Positions 1-6,888 of a stretch of DNA of 12,632 nt are shown piece by piece. Origin of the DNA: Candidatus Thorarchaeota archaeon (GTDB taxonomy: Archaea; Asgardarchaeota; Thorarchaeia; Thorarchaeales; Thorarchaeaceae); assembly GCA_016840965.1 (NCBI GenBank), contig JAEORI010000028.1:1-12632 (forward strand). Direction: 5' to 3'. Made by a program: the position numbers and the translations under genes. Each line of letters starts with the position of its first letter. Position 1 is the stretch's first letter. A model generated the notes under the pieces. It was not told the DNA's origin and made no database searches. It saw only the letters and a program-made list of their open reading frames with translations.

Positions 1-1
1 C

Positions 2-1735
2 AAGGCCGCAGCAACAGATCAATGGGGGCCATTCAGTGACGGGGCGATTGATCTTGGGAAGGGTTACTATTCAATCCCAATCAATACAACCTACTTAGAA
101 ACAGGCATCAGATATACCGTCACCATCGATTTTGACAAAGAGAACTTCCAGGTCAGTGTAGGAGTTCTTTCAATCATTATTGAAGAGGTTCCTACTAGTT
201 TCACTCTATACACCCCAACTGAAAACCAGATTGAAGATAATATTGACGAGTTAGAAATACCATTTGGCGACACAATCTCAATAAGTTTCTTCTACAATGA
301 TACAGATGATTCAGATGGATATGTAGGCGGCCTCGCAGGAGCAACGGTAACTGCAAATGTTTATGGAGGAGGCCTATACATTGGAAGTTTCGCAGTTCTT
401 GTTGTATTTGATTTTGGAAATGGAACCTATTATTTTGTATTTGATTCGACAGCAACTGAGTTGTTTGAATCACTGTCAGGTGTACCTCAAGCTCTCGCTA
501 ATAGTCCATTCACTGTTTTCATAAGTGTTGAAATTTACAATAGGCAATCGTACAACAATATCCCAATAAGAATTACAATCATCGAACGTCCAACCACTCT
601 TGAGTTCAGGTCTGATAATGTCGTTGGCGGTTCAGTGTCAATGTATTATGGAGACACCATAGATGTTTTCGTGTACTACTATGAGAGCTGGTTGAATATT
701 CCGGGTGAAGGAATTACAAACGCACGGTTCTCAGTAACAAGTGAAAGAGCGCTAGTTCAGATTGTATCCAACCGATCAACATCTGACCCCGGAGTTTATG
801 TTCTCACCATTCGAGTTGATGCTCCACTCGTTCCAGTTGGTATCGATACCCAGTATGTTGACCTGACAATAACTCTTAGTCTTGATAATTACGAACAGCA
901 GGAACTTGAACTAAGTGTCACAATAATACCAACAGAAGAACAAAAAACGATGGGTACAGTGATATCATATGCAACGCCCCTTTTGTTCCTAGTGTTCTTG
1001 ATTGCAGTTCTTTGGACAAGATACTTTAGCATTCCAAAACGGTTGAGACAGATTAATAGTCAAATCAAAGCACTTCAAAAAGGAAAGATTCCCAAGCCAA
1101 TCAAGGAGAGTAAGACTAGACAACAACTACTTGCTGAGCTATTTAATGATACATTCCAAAAGCTTGAGATCGCAAGATCATCAACTGACATGCCAGAGGC
1201 GTCGGTGCCAATCGAAATTCCTGAGATTAGAGAACTCCTTGTTCAACTATCCATATTGACTCATCTGAGTCCTGACGAGTTGGATGAATTCAATGCGGAT
1301 ATCTCTAAGATGAAGATGAGTGAGCAGGCAGCCTTCGTGAAAGAAGTCATCATGCAGGAAGCAATCCGTGCGGCTCGTTCAAGAGGAAAGACTGTTGAAG
1401 AGATTCTAGAAGAAGTTGCAAATGAAGCATCTAGGAAGCTTTCTGCGCCTGAAGAGGTTGAAGAGATTATAGATGGTGAAAAGGAATTAGATGAGGATCG
1501 TATTTTCTTGGTGGAGGAGAAAGCTGAGGAACCAGAAGTTGAAATTGAACCAACTGAGGTTGAAGAAAAACCACCAAGTGAGAAACTCTCACAGTTTGAA
1601 CTTCAGGAACTCAAAGCGGAATTGCTCAAGAAGGGAGTACCCCTGCATGAAATCGACATGATTATCGAGCAAGCTAGTCGTTTGCCACGCGAATTAGTTG
1701 ATGAACTCATTAAGAGTCTTGGACTAGAAGACTGA
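2..1735 (+). CDS. Repeat-containing surface protein with one membrane helix and long cytosolic tail (5' truncated)
   Basis: The frame is open from the window edge to a TGA stop, giving at least 577 residues; the true start lies upstream, and the TTG at 461 is an internal leucine codon. Residues 1 to about 315 are beta-rich and hold repeated units: the phrases at about 58-66 (IIIEEVPTS), 191-199 (ITIIERPTT) and 306-311 (VTIIPT) recur 115-133 residues apart, and GDTISISFFYND (89-100) matches GDTIDVFVYYYE (217-228). This suggests tandem Ig-like or adhesin-like domains outside the cell. A hydrophobic helix at about 319-339 is followed by a basic stretch (IPKRLRQ), so the C-terminus is probably cytosolic. 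The roughly 238-residue tail is helical and charged, with a Glu-rich segment and a final helical module ending in KSLGLED. I do not recognise a named family. Attachment, S-layer linkage or envelope sensing are possible roles. The gene converges with a deacetylase-like gene. Confidence 0.8.
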   Translation, partial: KAAATDQWGPFSDGAIDLGKGYYSIPINTTYLETGIRYTVTIDFDKENFQVSVGVLSIIIEEVPTSFTLYTPTENQIEDNIDELEIPFGDTISISFFYNDTDDSDGYVGGLAGATVTANVYGGGLYIGSFAVLVVFDFGNGTYYFVFDSTATELFESLSGVPQALANSPFTVFISVEIYNRQSYNNIPIRITIIERPTTLEFRSDNVVGGSVSMYYGDTIDVFVYYYESWLNIPGEGITNARFSVTSERALVQIVSNRSTSDPGVYVLTIRVDAPLVPVGIDTQYVDLTITLSLDNYEQQELELSVTIIPTEEQKTMGTVISYATPLLFLVFLIAVLWTRYFSIPKRLRQINSQIKALQKGKIPKPIKESKTRQQLLAELFNDTFQKLEIARSSTDMPEASVPIEIPEIRELLVQLSILTHLSPDELDEFNADISKMKMSEQAAFVKEVIMQEAIRAARSRGKTVEEILEEVANEASRKLSAPEEVEEIIDGEKELDEDRIFLVEEKAEEPEVEIEPTEVEEKPPSEKLSQFELQELKAELLKKGVPLHEIDMIIEQASRLPRELVDELIKSLGLED

Positions 1736-1756
1736 GAAACAGCTAATTGATGAAAT

Positions 1757-1790
1757 GGGAGGGTGCTAGACGAGTTCGCCTAGTACTCCC
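1757..1790. terminator. Hairpin between convergent genes
   Basis: GGGAG and TGCTAG pair with CTAGTA and CTCCC, giving an 11-bp stem with one G-T wobble and a bulged GG, closed by a 10-nt loop. It starts about 21 nt after the stop of the surface-protein gene and ends 22 nt before the stop of the convergent deacetylase-like gene. It may end or protect transcripts from either side. There is no clear U-tract after it, so factor-independent termination is not shown. Confidence 0.4.
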
Positions 1791-1812
1791 AAACTAGTTC
1801 CAGAGAGAATTG

Positions 1813-2505
1813 TCAGACTAAGGAAGACAGGTAATCAGAGTACGCTAGAAATTTGTACCCCAAACGGTCCTTGAGGTCCTCTATAATCTCGAAGATCCTG
1901 TTTGTTCTATAGTCAAGAGGGTGGATGCCAATCTGTAGCGACCCTCCAAGTTCGATTTCAACTAATGAGGATTCTATGTTGAGAACTCTTTTTCCTTCAC
2001 TGATTATTTTTTCACCTGTGTTGAAAACCATTTCATCTGAGAGCCGATGTATACTATTCCCATCGACACAGTATCCAAGTCCAATCTCTTTGACGGCCTT
2101 AAGCACTTTAGAAGGAGATTCCCATGACGGAGGAACAAAACCAGTTGGTTTCATTCCGAATGCTTTCTTCAGAATTGAAACACCATCCTTGAGTCGGGAA
2201 GTGACCTTAGGTTGTATTAGTCCATCGAACTCGAATATTGACCCGGATTTAGAAAAATGAGAGTAACCATGCATTGCTATCTCAAGGCCAAGAGATTTGA
2301 GAAACTTCGTGAAGATACTATCTTCTAACAACATATTGCTCTTCTTAAGACCATAAAATGGCGTTACTAACATTGTCAATTTTGTAATGCCAATATCCGA
2401 GAGTCGATCATATGTAACAACAATATCATCTTCATACGTTGGAGAAATGTCATGAATAGAGAGGAGTACTGTCATATCTTCTATAGGCTCTACTCTCTTT
2501 GGCAT
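1813..2505 (-). CDS. DUF2334 family polysaccharide-deacetylase-like protein
   Basis: A 230-residue protein with features of the DUF2334 branch of the NodB/CE4 deacetylase fold. SIHDISP (16-22) supplies a His-Asp pair near the N-terminus, MHGYSH (78-83) gives the HxxxH metal-binding pattern, GFVPPSWESP (122-131) is the conserved Pro/Trp loop, and IGIHP (192-196) carries a late histidine. Members are thought to act on N-acetylated sugars or related glycans, but the substrate here is unknown. There is no signal peptide or membrane helix, so a cytosolic site is likely. The ATG start is supported by GGTGAT five nucleotides upstream. The gene lies 76 nt downstream of the histone gene on the same strand and could be partly cotranscribed, although it also has a TATA-like sequence of its own. 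Family assignment is fairly secure; the enzymatic role is inferred. Confidence 0.75.
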   Translation of the reverse strand: MPKRVEPIEDMTVLLSIHDISPTYEDDIVVTYDRLSDIGITKLTMLVTPFYGLKKSNMLLEDSIFTKFLKSLGLEIAMHGYSHFSKSGSIFEFDGLIQPKVTSRLKDGVSILKKAFGMKPTGFVPPSWESPSKVLKAVKEIGLGYCVDGNSIHRLSDEMVFNTGEKIISEGKRVLNIESSLVEIELGGSLQIGIHPLDYRTNRIFEIIEDLKDRLGYKFLAYSDYLSSLV

Positions 2506-2562
2506 AACTAATCACCAATACACGTGATTGGACAAAATAATATACAAATGCCGCCTTGAAAA

Positions 2563-2571
2563 CTTATACTT
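2563..2571 (-). promoter_or_regulatory. TATA-like box upstream of the DUF2334 gene
   Basis: On the minus strand this reads AAGTATAAG. It lies about 60 nt before the ATG at 2505. Archaeal initiation about 26 nt downstream would give a leader of roughly 36 nt that still contains the GGTGAT ribosome site. A second TATA-like stretch near 2540 would start transcription inside that site, so it fits less well. No B-recognition element was verified. Confidence 0.3.
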
Positions 2572-2581
2572 CGGATTAGAA

Positions 2582-2812
2582 CTACCGATTCCACTGCTTA
2601 TAGGCTAGTTCAATGTCTTTGTCCGTGATCGTCTTTCGTCCTGTGTGTTCTGTTATCTCAAAAGCTCTTCGAGCGAGAGTTTCTCCAACTTCTTCTAGAA
2701 TTGTCGCTAGTTTTTCAGCTCCTTTATCACTCACTCGTCCAGCTCCAGCTTTTCTGATGAGTCGATCGATTGGGGCTACTGGGATTATGCGTTCCTTTCT
2801 TGATCGCGGCAC
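2582..2812 (-). CDS. Archaeal histone
   Basis: A 76-residue single histone fold that packages and compacts DNA as dimers or larger stacks. It aligns with HMfB-type histones: PVAPIDRLIRKAG (11-23) forms helix 1, AGRVSD (24-29) the first loop, a long central helix runs about 30-57, GRKTI (58-62) forms the second loop, and DIELAYKQ closes the fold. The DNA-contacting residues R17, R26 and the R59/K60/T61 loop are present. The N-terminus is about seven residues longer than in HMfB and is basic (RSRKER), like a short tail. The start is GTG; an in-frame TAG lies six codons upstream with no other start between them, and GAGGTG (2823-2828) sits 10 nt before the GTG. It lies between thiI and the DUF2334 gene on the same strand. 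Confidence 0.93.
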   Translation of the reverse strand: MPRSRKERIIPVAPIDRLIRKAGAGRVSDKGAEKLATILEEVGETLARRAFEITEHTGRKTITDKDIELAYKQWNR

Positions 2813-2869
2813 GACCTTTTTACACCTCTAACTGCTAATTACAGCCGTTATACACCGTTTTCAAGACCA

Positions 2870-2910
2870 TATTTCTTTAAGAACTTTGTATTACCGGAAA
2901 GAATTCTTCC
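2870..2910 (-). promoter_or_regulatory. Candidate histone promoter with upstream palindrome
   Basis: In the 169-nt gap between thiI and the histone gene, the minus strand has a TATA-like TTAAAGAAATA at about 2870-2881. Initiation about 26 nt downstream would leave a leader near 37 nt that includes the ribosome site. Just upstream is a perfect 10-bp palindrome, AAGAATTCTT (2899-2908), flanked by GG and CC with one bulged base. It is placed where an archaeal activator or repressor could bind. Function is inferred from position only. Confidence 0.3.
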
Positions 2911-2981
2911 CACGTCAGAATGTAGAATATTGCGATATCTTAGCGGTTTTTCATCGTAATTGGCAATTATAGGGGCTTTCG

Positions 2982-4172
2982 CTATTTGCCCTCTCGCAAG
3001 ACCATGATGCGCGCGTTTTTGATCTCTTCCTTCAAAATTCCAAGGTCCATTGGTTCTTCGCAAGATGTCACCTTACTAGGGTCCGCTTGCACAGAGGGAT
3101 ATCGTGGATTAAGTTTGCAGCAGGATGCACCTTCATTCGCAAAGTCATAGGTGCCAATCTCTTGAGCCAGATGCATTATGTCCACCTTATCATCTCCAGC
3201 ATTTGGCCTAAGAATAGGAAAGTCAGTCACAGCTTGTTCAATCACACGTAAATTCGCAGTAGTCTGAGAAGCTTGCTCACCAATGATTTCGCCAGTCACT
3301 ATAGCATCCGCACCTTCTTGGATAGCGATTTCGCGAGCAATCCGGAGCATATTTCGTTTACAGAACAGACAAGTCATCTTCTCTGGAGCGTGTTTCTGAG
3401 CTTCTTCAATGTCAGGAGCGTGAGGTATAATGTATAACTTAACCTCGAAGCCATGGATGTAATTGGCTAGGAGTTGCGCTTGTTTCACAGCAATCTCAGA
3501 GCACTGATCATCAGCATAAGGCGTGTTATCTAGATGCAGAAAAACTGGAATACATCCTCTTTTCATCACTTTGTATGCAGCGATAGGAGAGTCGAGTCCA
3601 GTTGAAATAGTGCAAACAACTTTACCCTGAGAGCCCGTAGGCATCCCGCCGACCCCCTTTATTGTTTGGGTGAAAATGTGCGCCTTATTCTCCCGCACTT
3701 CAATATAGACCGACTGTTCAGGATTAGAGAGATTTACCTTAAGCTCAAGTTCAGGAAGACTGTCCAAGATTCTCTCACCAAGCTGTTCTCTGATGTTTTG
3801 GCTAGAGAAAACATGTGTACCAATCCTTCTTGCACCGACTGCAAATGACAGACCTTTCTTGAACTCAGCTCGTACAAGCTGCTCACCAGTATCGAGTATC
3901 TCTTTCATTTCAGCAGAGGTTTCAATTGCAGGGGAGGTTGAAACTACACCGAAAACTCTTGCGGCGACCTTAGCAGCTTTTTCCGCTTCGTGAGTTTCGA
4001 TATAGAGCCGTCCATAGACCGAATTGATCTTCTCGAAGGAAACTTCATTCTCTTTCAGGGCTGATTCTACTTGATTAATCAGAAGTTTCGTCATGCGGCG
4101 TCGAGTCTGGTTTGATTTAATACCAATCTCTCCAAAACGAAGAATCACGGAGGTATATCTCACCTGACTCAT
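2982..4172 (-). CDS. thiI: tRNA 4-thiouridine synthase ThiI, archaeal type
   Basis: A 396-residue enzyme that adenylates U8 of tRNA and replaces the oxygen with sulfur to give 4-thiouridine. Order of domains: ferredoxin-like N-terminus including FGEIGIKS, a THUMP RNA-binding region to about residue 175, then a PP-loop ATPase with ISTGLDSP (189-196) and the ThiI signature GEIIGEQASQT (294-304). There is no C-terminal rhodanese domain. C268 and C271 (CLFC) and C351/C352 match the three-cysteine pattern that binds an Fe-S cluster in archaeal ThiI. The usual SGGxDS loop reads STGLDS. The frame opens at a GTG at 4208, but the ATG at 4172 is preferred: AGGTGG lies five nucleotides before it, and MSQVRYTSVILRFGEIGIKS then starts at the expected domain edge. 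It is the first gene of a minus-strand group and diverges from the GNAT gene. Confidence 0.92.
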   Translation of the reverse strand: MSQVRYTSVILRFGEIGIKSNQTRRRMTKLLINQVESALKENEVSFEKINSVYGRLYIETHEAEKAAKVAARVFGVVSTSPAIETSAEMKEILDTGEQLVRAEFKKGLSFAVGARRIGTHVFSSQNIREQLGERILDSLPELELKVNLSNPEQSVYIEVRENKAHIFTQTIKGVGGMPTGSQGKVVCTISTGLDSPIAAYKVMKRGCIPVFLHLDNTPYADDQCSEIAVKQAQLLANYIHGFEVKLYIIPHAPDIEEAQKHAPEKMTCLFCKRNMLRIAREIAIQEGADAIVTGEIIGEQASQTTANLRVIEQAVTDFPILRPNAGDDKVDIMHLAQEIGTYDFANEGASCCKLNPRYPSVQADPSKVTSCEEPMDLGILKEEIKNARIMVLREGK

Positions 4173-4230
4173 GACATCCACCTGACAGATACGCGCAGTT
4201 GACAACACTTATGAATGTAGTCAAGTGTGA

Positions 4231-4243
4231 CTTAATTATAACT
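4231..4243 (-). promoter_or_regulatory. TATA-like box upstream of thiI
   Basis: The minus strand reads AGTTATAATTAAG. Initiation about 26 nt downstream falls near 4211, giving a leader of about 39 nt to the ATG at 4172. The same site would place transcription almost exactly at the alternative GTG at 4208, so a leaderless longer form cannot be excluded. The sequence is nearly symmetric and could also face the other way. Confidence 0.35.
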
Positions 4244-4266
4244 CGCAAGGAGGTAGGCTGAAGACA

Positions 4267-4326
4267 ATGAAGATCTCTGTTGGTTTAAGCACATTCATCA
4301 TTGGCTTGGGTCTATCTTTGAAGTGA
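4267..4326 (+). CDS. Possible 19-residue hydrophobic leader peptide
   Basis: A short frame reads MKISVGLSTFIIGLGLSLK and stops at TGA. A strong SD core, GGAGGT (4249-4254), lies 12 nt upstream of the ATG, slightly farther than usual. The peptide looks like a signal sequence or single short membrane segment flanked by lysines. It is the only coding-like element in the 270-nt gap between thiI and the GNAT gene, so it could be a small membrane peptide, an upstream ORF of the GNAT transcript, or the remnant start of a lost secreted-protein gene. The shortness makes chance a serious possibility. Confidence 0.2.
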   Translation: MKISVGLSTFIIGLGLSLK

Positions 4327-4442
4327 GATGCGTTAAGCAAGACTTATTCTTAGTTTGTATCCATCAATGATTACTCTTTGCAGATGTCTTCACTGAGCAA
4401 GAAATTTGGCTGGCACCTTAGTAGTTTAGGAGTGTGATGTTT

Positions 4443-5432
4443 ATGGATTACGCGGAAACTAAACGAGAAACAACAAGAATTGAATTGCAGAAATGGGCGG
4501 ATATTGACATTGAGGCATTAGCAGAACTCTCTGTAAAAGTGAGAGAGCAAGAGGGTCTAGGAAATTATACAGTTCAGCAAATGGAAGAGCATCTAAACAC
4601 AATGAATGAGCGCTTTCCAATTGAAGTAGTGATACTGGCTTTTCACGACGAACAACTGGTCGGATGGATAGGTATTGAGCGTGTAACTAAAAGCATCGGG
4701 AATGTGGGACGCTGGCAACCTTTCGTTGACATGAGTACGAATCGAGAGAGAGTGGCACGACTTCTTATCTCAAATGTCATCGATTACGCAGCTTCTAATG
4801 ATATGACAAGAGCTGAGGTTGGATTTGGAGGAATATCGGAAGAAAACCTTGCTGCATTAGAAACTAGAAGATTGTGGTATGAAGCAGAGGGTTGGAAGGA
4901 GGTTGAGGATACCAATTTCATGGTGAAACATCTACAGGAATATGTGTCAAAGATAACTCCCTCAAATACTGAGTATAAGATACGACCTATGACAGATTAT
5001 GAGAATGACAAAATCTTCGAGTGCTACCACGATACCTTCACCACAAGCGATGCGCGATGGATATACGACATGACGAAAGAACAAAGAAGGCAAGAATTCG
5101 ATAAGATCTTTGATAGGTCTCGTAATATCAATCAAGAAGCATCATTTGTCATTGAATCAGATAGAAAGATTGTAGGGTTTATCCTACTCGTGACACGATC
5201 CGATGAGGAGGAGCATCTAGAGTTCATGGGTGTTCATCCAAAATATCGACTGAGGGGACTGGCAAAGAACCTGCTTGCTGAGTCAATAAAGGTGCTACTG
5301 AGCCAGAATGCGCAGACGCTGACACTCGGAGTTGACCCTATGAATGTACCAGCTGTCCAGCTCTATGAGCAATTTGGGTTCAAACTAATCTCGAGGATTG
5401 TACGGTTTTCGTGGAAAGTATCAAACACCTAA
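4443..5432 (+). CDS. Tandem GNAT family N-acetyltransferase
   Basis: A 329-residue cytosolic protein with two GNAT-like halves. The second half (about 178-327) carries the acetyl-CoA pyrophosphate loop VHPKYRLRGLAKNLL (264-278), which fits R/Q-x-x-G-x-G/A, followed by NVPAVQLYEQFGF (301-313), the motif-B helix with its usual Tyr. It should transfer an acetyl group to an amine; the substrate cannot be read from the sequence. The first half (about 10-165) has the fold pattern, including YEAEGW, but its loop region (DMSTNRERVARLL, 96-108) lacks the glycine motif, so it is probably structural or substrate-binding. The arrangement resembles tandem GNAT enzymes such as mycothiol synthase, without implying that reaction. 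The frame has starts at 4434, 4437 and 4443. AGGAG (4428-4432) lies 10 nt before the ATG at 4443 and only 4 nt before the ATG at 4437, so 4443 is chosen with some doubt. The gene converges with the phosphatase. Confidence 0.85.
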   Translation: MDYAETKRETTRIELQKWADIDIEALAELSVKVREQEGLGNYTVQQMEEHLNTMNERFPIEVVILAFHDEQLVGWIGIERVTKSIGNVGRWQPFVDMSTNRERVARLLISNVIDYAASNDMTRAEVGFGGISEENLAALETRRLWYEAEGWKEVEDTNFMVKHLQEYVSKITPSNTEYKIRPMTDYENDKIFECYHDTFTTSDARWIYDMTKEQRRQEFDKIFDRSRNINQEASFVIESDRKIVGFILLVTRSDEEEHLEFMGVHPKYRLRGLAKNLLAESIKVLLSQNAQTLTLGVDPMNVPAVQLYEQFGFKLISRIVRFSWKVSNT

Positions 5433-5441
5433 GTCGATTTA

Positions 5442-6845
5442 TTACCGACGTCTAATCAGCATAATTACAGCTAGGATTACTATGGCAGATGCTATTGATA
5501 CTGCTAGTACCAGATATGAGTTAAGTGGGATATTGGGTCCATTCGTGGGTTCTGTTGAAGAGGTGGTATCCGTTGTTGTTTCAGTTTCGGTGGTGGTCGT
5601 TGTCGTGGATCCAGTTGTGGTTGTTGTGGTAGTGAGTTCTGTTTCATTTAGTGGGTTACCTAAATAGAAGTCCTTCATAAGATCGTATATGTCCGTATTA
5701 TCAATTGTAAGGTCTTCCGACATATCAGAGAATGCATTACCTAAAGCAAAGAGAGGGACTTGTATGTTAGTGTGATAGGTAGTAGTCCAATCAGCAGTCA
5801 CATTATTTGCACGTTCAGCTCGAAGTGTTCGTTTGTCCTCCTCTGAAAGAAGGCCTTCAGGAAGTTCAGAACTTAGATTGTGACTAAGAACAACTAATCC
5901 TCCTGTTTCATGATCAGCAGTTACAATGAGAATTGTGTTATTGTGATCTTTTACATAATCCATGGCAACATCTACAGCTTTATCGAAAGCGATTGTTTCG
6001 AGCGCGTTCCTAACTTTATCTCCATTATGAGCGGCAAAATCGATTTGACTTCCTTCGACCATAAGGAAGAAACCATCAGGATCTTGTGAGAGAAGCTCAA
6101 TTGATTTGTTTGTCATCTCTGCAATAGATGGTTGAATTGCAAAATCTCGATCATATTCATAACTCAAATGAGAAGCTGCAAAGAGTCCAAGAACTTTTCC
6201 TGAAATCACAGTGGCTAACTCAGTTCTATTATGTACAATTGAGTAACCATTGGAAGCCATTGAAGCGATTTGGGCACCAGTGAACAAACCACTTCCACCC
6301 CCAAGTAATACATCTACACCAGCCTCCTCTACAATTTGACGAACAATTTCAGTGTCGTCGTCTCGATCATTAACATGAGTCATAAAGCTAGCTGGCGTTG
6401 CATGAGCTATTATGCTAGTGGATACTACCCCAGTGGACTTGTTTAGCGTTTGCGCAAATTCCAGAATTGTTTCAAGAGGGTTCAACGAGGCGTCCATTCC
6501 GACAATATAGTTGTTTGTCTTTGTACCGGTTGCTATTGCGGTACCGGCAGCTGCTGAGTCTGTTACAGCAGCATTTGCAGAATGAGTTGTCACAGATGCA
6601 TTCCAATCAGAATCTTGCATATTCAAAGACCCAAATTCACCAACCTCAACAAGACGTGCCAGTTCCACGTGTTCAAAACCCATTCCATCACCAATCATTA
6701 GGATGATGCTTAGAGGCTCCTCGCTAGCAGGAGTAGAGTTGTATACTAATACGACATCAGAAAAAGTTCGAACTGAGGGAACAGAAAGAAATGATACAAT
6801 TAGTATCACGATCAATAGCTTTGCTGGTGATGTGGTGGCTCTCAT
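5442..6845 (-). CDS. Membrane-anchored alkaline phosphatase, PhoA family
   Basis: A 467-residue phosphomonoesterase acting outside the cell. Residues 7-25 form a signal peptide or N-terminal anchor, a Thr-rich stalk covers about 405-431, and a hydrophobic helix at about 441-464 ends in RRR, anchoring the C-terminus. Active-site residues map onto E. coli PhoA as follows: D53 (IGDG) to D51, nucleophile S97 (TDSAAAG) to S102, T150 to T155, R161 to R166, E264/D269/H273 (EGSQIDFAAH) to E322/D327/H331, D311-H312 (TADHETGG) to D369-H370, and H358 (TYHTN) to H412. H148 occupies the D153 position and F270 the K328 position. The frame opens at a TTG at 6857, but the ATG at 6845 is more likely. The gene is 9 nt from the convergent GNAT stop and diverges from hyuA. 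It probably releases phosphate from external organic compounds. Confidence 0.93.
   Translation of the reverse strand: MRATTSPAKLLIVILIVSFLSVPSVRTFSDVVLVYNSTPASEEPLSIILMIGDGMGFEHVELARLVEVGEFGSLNMQDSDWNASVTTHSANAAVTDSAAAGTAIATGTKTNNYIVGMDASLNPLETILEFAQTLNKSTGVVSTSIIAHATPASFMTHVNDRDDDTEIVRQIVEEAGVDVLLGGGSGLFTGAQIASMASNGYSIVHNRTELATVISGKVLGLFAASHLSYEYDRDFAIQPSIAEMTNKSIELLSQDPDGFFLMVEGSQIDFAAHNGDKVRNALETIAFDKAVDVAMDYVKDHNNTILIVTADHETGGLVVLSHNLSSELPEGLLSEEDKRTLRAERANNVTADWTTTYHTNIQVPLFALGNAFSDMSEDLTIDNTDIYDLMKDFYLGNPLNETELTTTTTTTGSTTTTTTETETTTDTTSSTEPTNGPNIPLNSYLVLAVSIASAIVILAVIMLIRRR
5553..5633 (-). repeat. Thr-rich stalk coding repeat in the phosphatase gene
   Basis: Twenty-seven codons encode mostly threonine (runs of seven and six) with Glu, Asp, Ser and Gly between them. 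On the plus strand it appears as a G/T-rich imperfect triplet repeat. In archaeal envelope proteins such segments lie next to the C-terminal membrane helix and are often O-glycosylated spacers. Slippage could vary its length between strains. Confidence 0.8.
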
Positions 6846-6876
6846 CGACGTAACCAAACAAATGCTTGTAATGATG

Positions 6877-6888
6877 AATATAAGTATT
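6877..6888. promoter_or_regulatory. Shared divergent promoter between the phosphatase gene and hyuA
   Basis: The gap between the phosphatase ATG (6845) and the hyuA ATG (6951) is 105 nt and has one obvious TATA-like stretch, AATATAAGTATT, readable on both strands. On the minus strand (ACTTATATT) it would start transcription near 6855, leaving only a very short leader for the phosphatase. On the plus strand (AATATAAGT) it would start hyuA transcripts near 6908 with a leader of about 43 nt. Use in both directions is inferred. Confidence 0.35.

Noticed and set aside
461..463. TTG as start of the surface-protein gene
   Set aside because: The same frame is open back to position 2 and the residues before it form part of the repeated domain, so this is an internal leucine.
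2613..2831. Plus-strand frame opposite the histone gene
   Set aside because: It is the complement of a clearly recognisable histone and has no similarity of its own that I can see.
2848..3063. A 71-codon minus-strand frame spanning the end of thiI and the gap before the histone gene
   Set aside because: Its only early start is a TTG deep inside thiI in another frame, there is no ribosome site, and the overlap of 82 nt is too long. The tail of the frame in the gap has no usable start beyond a late GTG.
4173..4208. GTG at 4208 as the thiI start
   Set aside because: It adds 12 residues not expected before the N-terminal domain and lacks a ribosome site, whereas the ATG at 4172 has AGGTGG five nucleotides before it. 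A leaderless longer form is not fully excluded.
4327..4433. Possible box C/D small RNA (ATGATTA near 4368 followed by CTGA near 4394)
   Set aside because: The C box deviates from RTGATGA, no C' and D' pair is visible, and there is no terminal stem.
5553..5633. G/T-rich plus-strand repeat and a long plus-strand frame across it
   Set aside because: It is the antisense of the Thr-rich stalk of the phosphatase. The valine-rich plus-strand frame at 5398-5667 is a shadow.
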